Notes under the pieces: generated by a model
What the model saw: only the letters and a program-made list of their open reading frames with translations
What the model was told of the DNA's origin: nothing
Database searches by the model: none
In this document: in pieces, positions 56,217-64,000 of the stretch
Layout: every line of letters begins with the position of its first letter
Numbering within the stretch: position 1 is the stretch's first letter
From: Lewinellaceae bacterium
GTDB taxonomy: Bacteria > Bacteroidota > Bacteroidia > Chitinophagales > Saprospiraceae
Length of the DNA: 64,000 nucleotides
Assembly: GCA_020636405.1 (NCBI GenBank)
Contig: JACJXW010000004.1
Location: 1,550,001-1,614,000, forward strand
Direction: 5' to 3'
Made by a program: the position numbers and the translations under genes

Positions 56217-56976
56217 ACTCTTGTTTGATTGTATCCAGGATCTCAAAAATACGGTCAATATTTTTTCTGCTTTCCAGCTGGGTAAAGAGCACCTCTTCCC
56301 GGCAATTGTGCTCAAAGAAGGGCGAAACGTATGCTATCAGCCTGCCCACTTCGAGCATTTCTTCCCGGAACGGCAGATATTGAAAAAAGGAAACGTAATG
56401 CCCCCAGCGCCGATGCAGTTCCTTCCATTTCTCCTCTGTATAGGCCACTGTTTCCCCTTCCAGGGGTTCGAAGAGCTCCTCCCAGGCCTGCTGGTAGCCT
56501 GTTTCCTTTAATCGTGTAGAGAGGATCTCTATTTTTAAGCTGATCTTACTCAGCGTATAGGTGACGCTTTCCTTACCATGGCCCTCGTAAAAGCGCCGCA
56601 TTTTTTCCTCCATATCCAGCGCTTCTGTGTCCAGCTTTATCCAGTCTTCGGCATCTACTGCTTTCAAATTATCAAAAAAATCGAAAAAATTCCGGGGAAG
56701 CGCCAGCAGGTCCAGGTAATTGTGGTGCTCGATGGCTTCCACGCCGGCAATGGCCAGGCGTTTCTCCGGATGTTCCCGGGCCAGGAACTGCCGCCAGATG
56801 TCTACCGGAGAAACGAGTTGCCCCTGGCATTCTATCGGGATGAAGATCATCAGGCCGGGAAATTCTTCCAATTGGCCCTTACCGGTGTAGGTTACAAAGC
56901 GGACGTTTTGCCGTTCGAAGTAGTTCCGGTGAACATTCAGGAACCGCGCGTCGCTTGCCAGGGCCAGTAGTTCCAT
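56206..56976 (-). CDS. Unknown 256-aa protein, possibly with a degenerate receiver
   Basis: It overlaps the 292-aa gene (TGATG-type stop/start at 56976) and the next gene by 11 nt, so translation is coupled. Residues 1-105 alternate strands and helices (ELLALASDARFLNVH, VRFVTYTGKGQL, GLMIFIPIEC, KRLAIAGVEAIEHHNYLDLL, ending ALPRNFFDFF) in a receiver-like order but without the acidic pair or phospho-Asp. Residues 110-256 are helical. The family is unknown to me; a docking or sensing role in the phosphorelay is my guess. Confidence 0.8.
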   Translation of the reverse strand: MELLALASDARFLNVHRNYFERQNVRFVTYTGKGQLEEFPGLMIFIPIECQGQLVSPVDIWRQFLAREHPEKRLAIAGVEAIEHHNYLDLLALPRNFFDFFDNLKAVDAEDWIKLDTEALDMEEKMRRFYEGHGKESVTYTLSKISLKIEILSTRLKETGYQQAWEELFEPLEGETVAYTEEKWKELHRRWGHYVSFFQYLPFREEMLEVGRLIAYVSPFFEHNCREEVLFTQLESRKNIDRIFEILDTIKQEYAP

Positions 56977-57854
56977 CAGTAGGTGATCCTTTCCGGCATT
57001 AAGTCGCGAAGCTGCATAAACTGCCGGCGGACCTGGGGTATGGCGATGTGCGGCGGAATTTTTTCCAGGCTGTTGCCCAGGAGGACTTCATCGATGGATT
57101 TTCTCAATTGGCTATACACTTCTGAAGCCTTTTGCCCATAAGCCGCCTTGAGGTTCTCGGCGCAATCATCGAACAACTCTTCCTGGTATTGGCTGGCTTC
57201 CTCTTCTTCGATCTTTTCGCCGACGAAGCTCAAGAGGCGAAGGGAAAGCGGCGTGTCCTTTTCCAGGTGCGCATAGAGGGAGACGTCGTTTTGGCTGTAG
57301 CCCGGCTCAGTAAAGGGCGCGAAGTGGACGGAAAGGTCGCGCTCCAGCCGGTACACCTTCATTTTGAATTCATGCTGGTAATAATTCCAGACGGAGTCGA
57401 AGTGGCCCTGTCGTATGGTTTTCTTCTGAGCATCTTCAATGACTTTGATTTCCTTTTTTTGTCCATCCTGGTACTCCACCCAGCCGCCGAGTTCCCCGTC
57501 GCCCAGTAATCCTTTGGGGTTCTTGGTGAGGTAGAGGAAATCACTGCCATAACCAAAAAGCCGGCATGTCAGCTTTCCGGTTTCTTTCAGGTTCAGCTTT
57601 TCCTGCAGGAAGCGGAATAGGGTGCTGATGTAAGAACGCGGATGTCTTTTTCGGTGCAGGAAGATCAAGCATTGTGGAAGCGTGGTATAGGCTCGAAGGT
57701 GGCCGGCAATGATCTCGAGGGTCTCTTCTTCAAAGAGCCAATTTTCCGAGATACAATGCAAGTGGCTCTGATCTTCAGCAGTATGCCACAGAGCATCCGC
57801 TTCCTTCCACCGCCAGACGATAAAAAGGGCTCTTTCAGGTGTCCTCTTGTTCAT
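56976..57854 (-). CDS. Unknown 292-aa cytoplasmic protein
   Basis: Starts MNKRTPERALFIVWRWKEAD at 57854 and ends in the TGATG overlap with the 256-aa gene. It has no signal or membrane segment. The N-terminal third has an alpha/beta look (RALFIVWRWKEADALWH, CLIFLHRKRHPRSY) with many Trp and His. The C-terminal half is helical and acidic (KIEEEEASQYQEELFDDC). I do not recognise the family. The gene is locked into the conflict-type operon by its overlap and by the 27-nt gap to the 1165-aa gene. Confidence 0.8.
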   Translation of the reverse strand: MNKRTPERALFIVWRWKEADALWHTAEDQSHLHCISENWLFEEETLEIIAGHLRAYTTLPQCLIFLHRKRHPRSYISTLFRFLQEKLNLKETGKLTCRLFGYGSDFLYLTKNPKGLLGDGELGGWVEYQDGQKKEIKVIEDAQKKTIRQGHFDSVWNYYQHEFKMKVYRLERDLSVHFAPFTEPGYSQNDVSLYAHLEKDTPLSLRLLSFVGEKIEEEEASQYQEELFDDCAENLKAAYGQKASEVYSQLRKSIDEVLLGNSLEKIPPHIAIPQVRRQFMQLRDLMPERITY

Positions 57855-57881
57855 GTTAATAGGGTTTCTAGTCCAAATGAT

Positions 57882-60800
57882 TTACGAACCAAACAGCAGT
57901 TTGGTAAGATAATATTTTAGTTCGATATCATCTTCCTTGTTGATGGCGTTTTCCACTACCGCGATGATGGATTCCACCGGGCGAAAGGTGGTGAACTGGC
58001 GGTAGCTTTGGTAATCCTCATTTTTTGTTTCTTTTAGTTGTTCCCACCATTTATTGCGGCCCCGCCCGGTGGTTACTACGAAAACAAAATTTTCCCGGAG
58101 CTTCCCCGTTTCATCAGCCAGCAGTTCTTTCAATTCCTTTTCTATGAAGAACCCGATCTGCGAATCATCTTTGGGTGTGGCACTTCCGTATTTGGCCCGC
58201 AGGATGCTTTCGATATAAGTGAGGTGCATAACCAGGAAATGGCAGTCTTTTAGGAATGGTTTGGCATTTTCCCAGGGCCCCTTCCTGGCGCCGGTTGGTT
58301 CATCCTTTTCCGGAGCATGTTCGGAGTCTACCAGGAGGTGGAGTTTTTTCCGGAAGAACTCATCCCGGTCGGCCTCCTTTATCCTGTGGCGGACCCGGTT
58401 GTCAAAAATGGCAATGCGGGTAGCGAAGGCTTCCATCAATTCTGCGATCAAGGCTGCCCTGGCCGTCATTTCGTCTTTGGACGCCACCGGAGAGGACATC
58501 ACTTCCGAAAAGTACTGTTTGTATATACCATGCGAGCGGTAACGGATAACGTCCTTTTCGTTGGTGGTGCCCTTATGCGCGATTTTCAAAGTGGACGATA
58601 CCGGGAAACCGGGGGGAGATCCGGCAGGAAGGTAGGCGAATATCTGTTCAAGCGCATTATCACCCGGCTTTTTCCTACCGGTATCAGAGCCGTTGAAGAC
58701 GAAATACCCTTTGGGCTGGAAAGCGTTTTCCCCTTTAGGCATCTCTTTTATCTCGATCGCTAACCGGCCGGTTTTCAACCATCGGGGCAGCCAGTAGTTA
58801 TAGGCCAGTGTAGTTCCTATTCCATTGGTATCATTCAGCCAGGCTTGCTGGATGTCCTCTTCAATGATCCGAATAACATCATTGTTTTTGGCCTCCGTAA
58901 TGTACTGTTCCCGTTTTTTGGAATCTTTTTCCGTAATCGTGGTAAAACGGAACCGGGCAATGTTGTCCCAGTCCCATATTTCTTTCTTTTCTTCCGGAGT
59001 TAGGTGTGATCCGCCGGGGTATTCCTTTACATTGGCGCCTTTCCAGCAGTGAAAGTACTTTTTAAATCGCCCCTGTTTGTTCTCGTGGGGGTAGCCAGCA
59101 TCGAAGTCCGCTTCATTTTCCCGGGTGAGCTCGAAATCGTCGTGTGGAGTGTCACCGATGGAGGTGGCGGGAATGATCCAGGGGAAGTATTTTTCATCGC
59201 GTTTGCTATCCTTATCGGCATGGGTGCGGTGTTCATTATCATCCCCTCGTTGTACACTGGCGAAAGTGTTGTTGAACAACATGGCGGCGCAGATCTTATC
59301 CTGAAAGTTACCGCCCAAACGCGGAGCATGGCTCTCGGTATGGTCCATGATGTCCCCGATCAGGTCGGCATATTTCCGCCGGATGAGGTGAGGGCTCTCC
59401 TCTTTACTGACGTCACTGGTAAGTTTGGTGTCCAGCTTCAACCAGATCCCGATCTTGTACAACTCTCTTTCTCCGGATTTTCCGGGTTCGACGTGCTTTT
59501 CCTGAACGCTGATACATAGCGTAAGCCCATTCTTCTGGATATGCCGAAGCGTCCCGCCGGTATAATGCTTGACGTTGCGGATCTCGTTTTCCAGCATGGT
59601 ATAAAAGGCATGCCGGCCGACCACACCACCAGGGAAGAAGACCTTACATTTCTGTAATTCTGCTTTGATCTCTTCGTATTCCGGGCCCGGTTGCACAAAA
59701 TCGGAACGCTCTTCGAGTTCCCGGTTGTCCCGGTAGAGCAGCCGTTTGCCATCCACTACAACATAAGAATCCTCGATGGATTTGTCCTGCACCTCATCAG
59801 GGGGGTGGGCCTCTTTGATATTGATCCGGGCGAAATCCCCTCCGGCGTATTTGCGCTTTCTGCGGATACCGTTTGGCAGCAGTTCTTCTTCCGGTTCATA
59901 AAAAACAACCCGAATGTTGATCCGGGAGATCTCTTCAGTCTTGGCGATGGTCCCCAGGTAAAGGGGGTTGTTGACAAAGTCCGCCCACAAAACATCGAAC
60001 AGGCCGTTGACCTCACCGCCGAAACCATAGTCGCGGGTCACGCCGCTCCAGAAAGCGCCCTTTTCCAGGAGGAACTTGAACAGGGGCTGCAGCTCCTTGG
60101 CCATCGGCCCCTTATAGTTGACGATATCATTTTCATCCAGGCCAGGTTCGTTGGAGGGGTGAGGATTCAGGATGGGGTCGAGTAATGCCCTTAGTTTTTG
60201 GTTCCTCCGGCTTTCCCAGGGAATATCCTGCTGCAAAATTTCATAAATTTCCCCCACATCTTTAAGTGATAACCTCTTCTGTTTCTTGGCCCGCTTTTTG
60301 AACCACCAGTTCAGGGCGGTGAGGCTGTGCGCGCTTACGTTATGGGCAAAGGAATCGATCAGGATGGTGATGATGGCGTTTTTGAGGCTTTGTTGGTAGA
60401 GCTGGCCGGGGATGGCGTCGTTGTACTTAAACCGTTCTTCAAAATAAGTGACTTTATGCCTTTTATAGTATCTTTTGTAATCCAGGTCATTTAGGATAGG
60501 GTTTATTATCCCTTCCTCTCCCAGATAAAGGCCTGCACTTTCTAGTGCTTCATCGAGGGCCGTTTTCTTCTCCTTATTCTCGCCAACCAGGTCCCAATTA
60601 ATGATAAGGCCTTCATATTCGCGGCTGAAAGCTTTGAGAACATTGCCTACGTTTCTTTTATTGAGAGACTCCTCCCCCTTCTTGTTTTTCTTGATAAACT
60701 GTTCATGGTCAGCGCTGCTGTGTACGATGTGTGCTACCCCGTCGAATTCGGCAAACTGGATCAGCGGGACAGATAAGTACCAATAATTGGAAACATCAAG

Positions 60801-61379
60801 GTGGTGGTTTATAATATGGAATTCGGCTTCCCGCCGAGTTGACGGCGCCAATTTTGAGGTTTCTCTTTCAGGGGGATTCAACTCTGCAAAATAGCTTTCC
60901 ATAGTACCCATGCTTTTGTAGTATAGGTCTTCCAGTTTGAGTTTTCCCCGTTTCATTTCGGCGTAAAGCTGCGAACTTACGGTATTGGGAGATTCGCTGG
61001 TAATTCCGGTTTTTTCAAGGAGAGCCCAGTGGTTATCCAGGGAGGCATTTCTCTTGCCATCTTCTAATAAGATCCTTTGACTTTCCAGGCCTGCCGAAAT
61101 AAGTGGAACCTGGTCAAAACGGTCGATCGTCAATTTTCCCATTTTCATTTTTTCAGGGAAAAGCTTTCCCATGATATCTTTTTCTCTGGGTAATGCGGTG
61201 ATGAAGATGGTAAATGGTTCATTCAGGAAAAATTGCTCCATTACCATATGTAGCCTGTCCTGGAGCAAATTATAGAAATTGCTGATCTCAGGGAAGGGAA
61301 AGATTTCCCTCTGGTTTGAGCTTATCTGCTGTTTCTCTTGTTTTGTTCTTTCTTCCAGTGAAGCATTCGTGCTTGGCAT
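57882..61379 (-). CDS. Large histidine-kinase/GHKL-like protein (1165 aa)
   Basis: Starts MPSTNASLEERTKQEKQQIS at 61379. It has no membrane segment. Residues 339-352 (ILIDSFAHNVSAHS) look like a kinase H-box with His346. Residues 593-607 (YTMLENEIRNVKHYT) look like the N-box of a GHKL ATPase, and 685-700 (APRLGGNFQDKICAAM) like its second Gly-rich box. The usual DxGxG is not obvious, so nucleotide binding is probable but unproven. The last 120 residues are an alpha/beta module (CHFLVMHLTYIESILRAKY, FVFVVTTGRGRNKWWEQL) ending EDDIELKYYLTKLLFGS. It is a good candidate sensor kinase for the REC proteins downstream. The gaps to both neighbours are under 40 nt. Confidence 0.75.
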   Translation of the reverse strand: MPSTNASLEERTKQEKQQISSNQREIFPFPEISNFYNLLQDRLHMVMEQFFLNEPFTIFITALPREKDIMGKLFPEKMKMGKLTIDRFDQVPLISAGLESQRILLEDGKRNASLDNHWALLEKTGITSESPNTVSSQLYAEMKRGKLKLEDLYYKSMGTMESYFAELNPPERETSKLAPSTRREAEFHIINHHLDVSNYWYLSVPLIQFAEFDGVAHIVHSSADHEQFIKKNKKGEESLNKRNVGNVLKAFSREYEGLIINWDLVGENKEKKTALDEALESAGLYLGEEGIINPILNDLDYKRYYKRHKVTYFEERFKYNDAIPGQLYQQSLKNAIITILIDSFAHNVSAHSLTALNWWFKKRAKKQKRLSLKDVGEIYEILQQDIPWESRRNQKLRALLDPILNPHPSNEPGLDENDIVNYKGPMAKELQPLFKFLLEKGAFWSGVTRDYGFGGEVNGLFDVLWADFVNNPLYLGTIAKTEEISRINIRVVFYEPEEELLPNGIRRKRKYAGGDFARINIKEAHPPDEVQDKSIEDSYVVVDGKRLLYRDNRELEERSDFVQPGPEYEEIKAELQKCKVFFPGGVVGRHAFYTMLENEIRNVKHYTGGTLRHIQKNGLTLCISVQEKHVEPGKSGERELYKIGIWLKLDTKLTSDVSKEESPHLIRRKYADLIGDIMDHTESHAPRLGGNFQDKICAAMLFNNTFASVQRGDDNEHRTHADKDSKRDEKYFPWIIPATSIGDTPHDDFELTRENEADFDAGYPHENKQGRFKKYFHCWKGANVKEYPGGSHLTPEEKKEIWDWDNIARFRFTTITEKDSKKREQYITEAKNNDVIRIIEEDIQQAWLNDTNGIGTTLAYNYWLPRWLKTGRLAIEIKEMPKGENAFQPKGYFVFNGSDTGRKKPGDNALEQIFAYLPAGSPPGFPVSSTLKIAHKGTTNEKDVIRYRSHGIYKQYFSEVMSSPVASKDEMTARAALIAELMEAFATRIAIFDNRVRHRIKEADRDEFFRKKLHLLVDSEHAPEKDEPTGARKGPWENAKPFLKDCHFLVMHLTYIESILRAKYGSATPKDDSQIGFFIEKELKELLADETGKLRENFVFVVTTGRGRNKWWEQLKETKNEDYQSYRQFTTFRPVESIIAVVENAINKEDDIELKYYLTKLLFGS

Positions 61380-61415
61380 GGTTTTTAATTTTCGTGGTTT
61401 TAGTATATTCCAGGG

Positions 61416-62588
61416 CTAACCTGTTCTTTTGTAGGCAGAATAGTATTCTTTATGATCTTCCATGAAGACGTAATAGTACTTATTCCAGTCCGCAACTCCC
61501 GCCATATCCAGAAGGAGTTCATATTCCGGATTGTTTTTATCCAGGTAATTTATAGCCTGACTCTTCAATTTTTTTCCGGTCCGTATGGCCTGATAAACGG
61601 AATGACTTTCCAGGCACTCTTGGAAGGCCCTTTCTTCCAACTGTTCATTCCAATTCATTTTCTCCTTATTTGCCAGGTATTTTCCAATGTACCCGTTGGG
61701 GTGGGCCAACAGGTGAAACCCCAGTGGAAGCGTAATGTTAAAGTTGCGCAGGTCGGCAAAGGCGTCCTTGGGCCTTTTGCTGTCCGTTCCTGGATTTTTC
61801 CGGGAGGGGATCAGGTCGGCAATATCATTGATGACCTGTTTGGTGATCCCGAATAAGCTGGAGAAATGGACCACACCGGGATTACGAGCATTCAGTAATT
61901 CCAGTAAAATGAGGCTTGTAACTTTATACATAGCCGCATTGGTCAGATAGATCCGTTCAAAATATCTTCTGAAAAATAAATTTTGGCCATTGGAAAGGCC
62001 GGTCTTTTTTTCAATTGCATCCAGCGCAAGATCAATACAGTGCTGATCAATAAAAGCTTCAACCGTTTCGGAGAAGGAGTGGTGAAGGTCTAGATATCCT
62101 GACCAGTTGTTATACCGGTTGCACCTCCGTTCCATGTACTGGCCAATGTCTACGTACTGAAAGATCTTCCGGACATGCCGGGATACCACTCCTTTGACTG
62201 TTTTGTCCTGTACACTTCCTTCAATGTAGTCTGCCAGTTGATCCCGCAGCAGATTGGCAGCATTCAGGTTGTTGCCGATACTCAGATGGTTATCCACGCC
62301 ATATTTTCGATCCAGTATTTGATTGTGGTAATACTGAATAGAAATGATAACTTCCAGGATGAAGGGAAACTGCCGGTAGAAAAATGAGTCCGGAACCCCC
62401 TTCGCCTTGTGTCCGTAGGCCTTGAGATAGTCATAGATAACCACAGCAAAGAACGCCCGTAGGGTAGGTTTCCCGTGTAAGCGCCTGTAGAGCAGTTGGT
62501 AGAACTTTCTGGATTCCACCCCGTTGACCAGAGAATATTGCTGGAATATTTCAAATTCTTGCTGGATGGCTTTCTGAACATCTGTCAT
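61416..62588 (-). CDS. Isoprenoid-synthase-fold (polyprenyl-synthetase-like) protein with altered first Asp motif
   Basis: The start is taken at MTDVQKAIQQEFEIFQQYSL (62588); 62615 and 62687 are possible. The 390-aa helical protein resembles trans-prenyltransferases: GKPTLRAFFAVVIYDYLKAY matches the GKRLRP block, LEVIISIQYYHNQILDRKYG matches the first Asp-rich segment with DDxxD changed to NQILD, and FGITKQVINDIADL matches the second motif (NDIAD), followed by TLPLGFHLL. The loss of two acids in the first motif would weaken magnesium and diphosphate binding, so it may bind prenyl ligands or make an unusual product. Its presence in a signalling/conflict operon is not what the family's pathway role would suggest. 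Confidence 0.7.
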   Translation of the reverse strand: MTDVQKAIQQEFEIFQQYSLVNGVESRKFYQLLYRRLHGKPTLRAFFAVVIYDYLKAYGHKAKGVPDSFFYRQFPFILEVIISIQYYHNQILDRKYGVDNHLSIGNNLNAANLLRDQLADYIEGSVQDKTVKGVVSRHVRKIFQYVDIGQYMERRCNRYNNWSGYLDLHHSFSETVEAFIDQHCIDLALDAIEKKTGLSNGQNLFFRRYFERIYLTNAAMYKVTSLILLELLNARNPGVVHFSSLFGITKQVINDIADLIPSRKNPGTDSKRPKDAFADLRNFNITLPLGFHLLAHPNGYIGKYLANKEKMNWNEQLEERAFQECLESHSVYQAIRTGKKLKSQAINYLDKNNPEYELLLDMAGVADWNKYYYVFMEDHKEYYSAYKRTG

Positions 62589-62727
62589 TTTGAAGTAGCG
62601 CCTGCTGTCTATCATGGCCGGGAATAGTTTTGGGAATTCCCTCCAATTTACAAAAACGACATTGTTGCCGCAAGTGCCAGCCAACATCTTCTGGCCTTTG
62701 CCAGAAGTTTATTTTTAATCTTTTCGT

Positions 62728-63153
62728 TCAGAACACCCCTTCCGTTTCATTTTCCTGGACAATCAGGCCATCCTCTTCCACCGATAAAATCTTGTTGGAA
62801 AAGTCCATAGCCAGGAAAGAAGCCCCGAGCAAATAAGTACTGTTGCCCTGCAAATAGGGCTTCAAGCTCATCAGGCTCTTAAGAGAAGATTCCGTGTAGG
62901 GAAAATGAAATAGGAAAGCTTCTCCTTGTTTCTGCCCTACCAAGCGACAATATTTTCTGAAAATAGATGGGTTATGGAAAATCTTGATCTTCGGATGGTA
63001 TAAGTTTCCCATTTCCTGTAATATTTGCCGGACGGTTCCCTCTTCCCGAAACCATATATTGACAATCTTTCCTTTGTCCTGGCTATAGCGCAGAAGCCGA
63101 TGGCCTATGCAACCTTTCCGGAAAAATGTAGATTGGGTTATCTGGCTTTTCAT
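62728..63153 (-). CDS. Unknown 141-aa protein, first gene of the run
   Basis: Starts MKSQITQSTFFRKGCIGHRL at 63153. It has no signal peptide or known motif. The central part is basic and aromatic (YHPKIKIFHNPSIFRKYC), and the end is acidic (SVEEDGLIVQENETEGVF). It lies 139 nt (or 40 nt, if the longer start is used) before the isoprenoid-synthase-like gene and opens the seven-gene unit. AT-rich, with a low-GC upstream region unlike the rest of the window. Confidence 0.65.
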   Translation of the reverse strand: MKSQITQSTFFRKGCIGHRLLRYSQDKGKIVNIWFREEGTVRQILQEMGNLYHPKIKIFHNPSIFRKYCRLVGQKQGEAFLFHFPYTESSLKSLMSLKPYLQGNSTYLLGASFLAMDFSNKILSVEEDGLIVQENETEGVF

Positions 63154-63214
63154 GGCTTTTATTTTTATGTGTAAAATTTATATTTAAAATAAAGCTACAC
63201 ACTTTAAATTTAGA

Positions 63215-63230
63215 TAAAAGAATCGTGCCA
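63215..63230 (-). promoter_or_regulatory. Candidate sigma-54-like promoter upstream of the seven-gene operon
   Basis: On the minus strand the stretch reads TGGCACGATTCTTTTA. The -24 half (TGGCACG) is perfect; the -12 half has TT but not the conserved GC (TTTTA instead of TTGCW). It lies 62-77 nt before the first start codon, and the operon encodes an NtrC-type activator. Weak on the -12 element. Confidence 0.4.
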
Positions 63231-63300
63231 TTTTTCATTTTAGGGCATAATAAACTGATAAACAATAGTTTATTTGTGAAGGGTGATTTCACTTATAAGC

Positions 63301-63335
63301 AAATTCCGATTTTTTTTCGAAAAAAATCGGAATTT
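63301..63335. terminator. 16-bp AT-rich hairpin AAATTCCGATTTTTTT
   Basis: The arms 63301-63316 and 63320-63335 are perfect complements around a 3-nt loop. It lies between the SPOR gene and the seven-gene run, so it can insulate the two. Confidence 0.65.
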
Positions 63336-63412
63336 TTCCGTCTCACTCCGGTTCCTTTCCGTTTTTAGCTCTTTTCGCCATTCTCCGCTTACGCTCAGGA
63401 AAAGAGTAGTTT

Positions 63413-63437
63413 AAAAAGAGAGCCCATCCGGGCCCTC
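63413..63437 (-). terminator. Terminator of the SPOR-domain gene
   Basis: On the minus strand GAGGGCCC, loop GGAT, GGGCTCTC, then TTTTT: an 8-bp stem (one G-T pair) with a T-run, 31 nt after the stop of the gene at 63469. Confidence 0.8.
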
Positions 63438-63468
63438 CTGACAAAAGACAGCAGTGTGAACTTATGGA

Positions 63469-64000
63469 TCAATTGAATTGAACCGGGCGGATCTCCCAGT
63501 TCTTTTGACTGACGTCCAGGACGTACCCTTCGGTTTGCAGGCGCTGCTTATCCGCTTCTGCCTGCTCCCTGCTGTTATACGGCCCAAACAGGACCTTGTA
63601 CGGGGAAGAGGAAGAACCCGGGTCAAAGGCCAGGCTCACCGTCCTGTCCAGCATGTACGCCCAGTCGATTGCTTCTTCTCTGGCGATTTCCCGGTTGGGG
63701 GATGCAGGTTTCTGTATGAAGTACTGGGCAGAAGCAGGGGCCTCTTCTTTCAAAGTGTGCTCTGCCTTCCTTCTCCAATTGCTTACGGGTATCGCGCCCA
63801 AACTGGAACCGTAATACGTTTCTTCTTGTCGGCCGGTAGTGGAGGAACCGGGTTGCTCCGGCTCACTAGCGGATTCTTTCTCTTGAAATTGTTGGACTTC
63901 TTCCGGCTCTCCTTGCGTGTACCAATCAGCCGGGCTGTCACCTTCCTTCTCCATATTCCATTCGGATGTAACAAGGGCGAAGAAAAAGAAGGCGAGCAGG
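63469..64000 (-). CDS. SPOR-like domain protein, N-terminus cut by window edge
   Basis: The frame is open to the window edge. Beyond the first internal Met (63954) it continues upstream as LLAFFFFALVTSEWN, a hydrophobic run that looks like the end of a membrane segment or signal anchor, so the true start lies outside. The middle is low-complexity and acidic. The C-terminus (SPYKVLFGPYNSREQAEADK, then QRLQTEGYVLD) is a SPOR-like domain, which binds denuded peptidoglycan at division sites. It is likely an envelope protein. A terminator follows. Confidence 0.75.
   Translation of the reverse strand, partial: LLAFFFFALVTSEWNMEKEGDSPADWYTQGEPEEVQQFQEKESASEPEQPGSSTTGRQEETYYGSSLGAIPVSNWRRKAEHTLKEEAPASAQYFIQKPASPNREIAREEAIDWAYMLDRTVSLAFDPGSSSSPYKVLFGPYNSREQAEADKQRLQTEGYVLDVSQKNWEIRPVQFN

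Overview
The window looks like part of a chromosome from a Bacteroidota bacterium of the Saprospiria type (Lewinella/Haliscomenobacter-like; genus not determinable here). The evidence is a gldK-gldL-gldM-gldN cluster with a PorP/SprF gene (type IX secretion and gliding), two loci with T9SS C-terminal sorting domains, a large hybrid two-component regulator with Reg_prop propellers, a primary sigma factor without region 1.1, general lack of Shine-Dalgarno sequences, and several promoters of the Bacteroidota form TTTG-N19-21-TAnnTTTG.

Layout. 1-10030 (minus): a tight run of four very large, signal-less proteins of unknown function, one with a LamG-like domain, the last cut by the window edge. 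10031-11368: a decayed zone with a broken piece of a DUF255/thioredoxin gene (an intact relative lies at 26500), a 13-bp inverted repeat, and the tail of a broken HYR/T9SS protein. 11369-17790 (minus): a methyltransferase, a thrombospondin-type-3-repeat secreted protein, and an unusual fusion of an alpha-oxoamine-synthase-like PLP enzyme with a GNAT/FemAB-like acyltransferase. 18139-19709 (plus): an SDR oxidoreductase and a TetR repressor with matching palindromic operators overlapping a clear promoter. 19762-25878 (minus): a hybrid histidine kinase/AraC regulator next to a FucP-type sugar transporter; a GC-rich intergenic repeat has landed in frame in the kinase domain. 26500-35390 (plus): YyaL-like protein, PorP/SprF, then gldKLMN with strong hairpins between genes. 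35687-51539: mostly housekeeping (GNAT, YgjP-like metallopeptidase, serC, M14 peptidase, lipoprotein, sigma factor, alaS, M23 peptidase, CapA-like protein, DUF3667 protein, gatB). 52006-52356: MerR regulator.

52358-63153 (minus) is the most interesting block: seven closely spaced or overlapping genes. In transcription order they are a 141-aa unknown, an isoprenoid-synthase-fold protein with a degenerate first Asp motif, an 1165-aa protein with histidine-kinase/GHKL-like features, two unknowns (one perhaps a degenerate receiver), a REC-AAA+-HTH NtrC-type regulator, and a REC-like/leucine-rich-repeat protein ending in what looks like Effector-associated domain 11 (EAD11). EADs are typical of NTP-dependent bacterial conflict (immunity) systems, so I read this as a candidate phosphorelay-wired defence system. 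The window ends in a SPOR-like protein cut by the edge.

The genome also carries short tandem repeats with 7- or 8-bp units directly upstream of genes (26392-26496, 45854-45961, 51554-51595, 51909-51980) and a dispersed poly-C/poly-G hairpin repeat (11334, 17981, 20782-20967, 28764-28830). No rRNA, tRNA, CRISPR array, transposase or phage gene was recognised.
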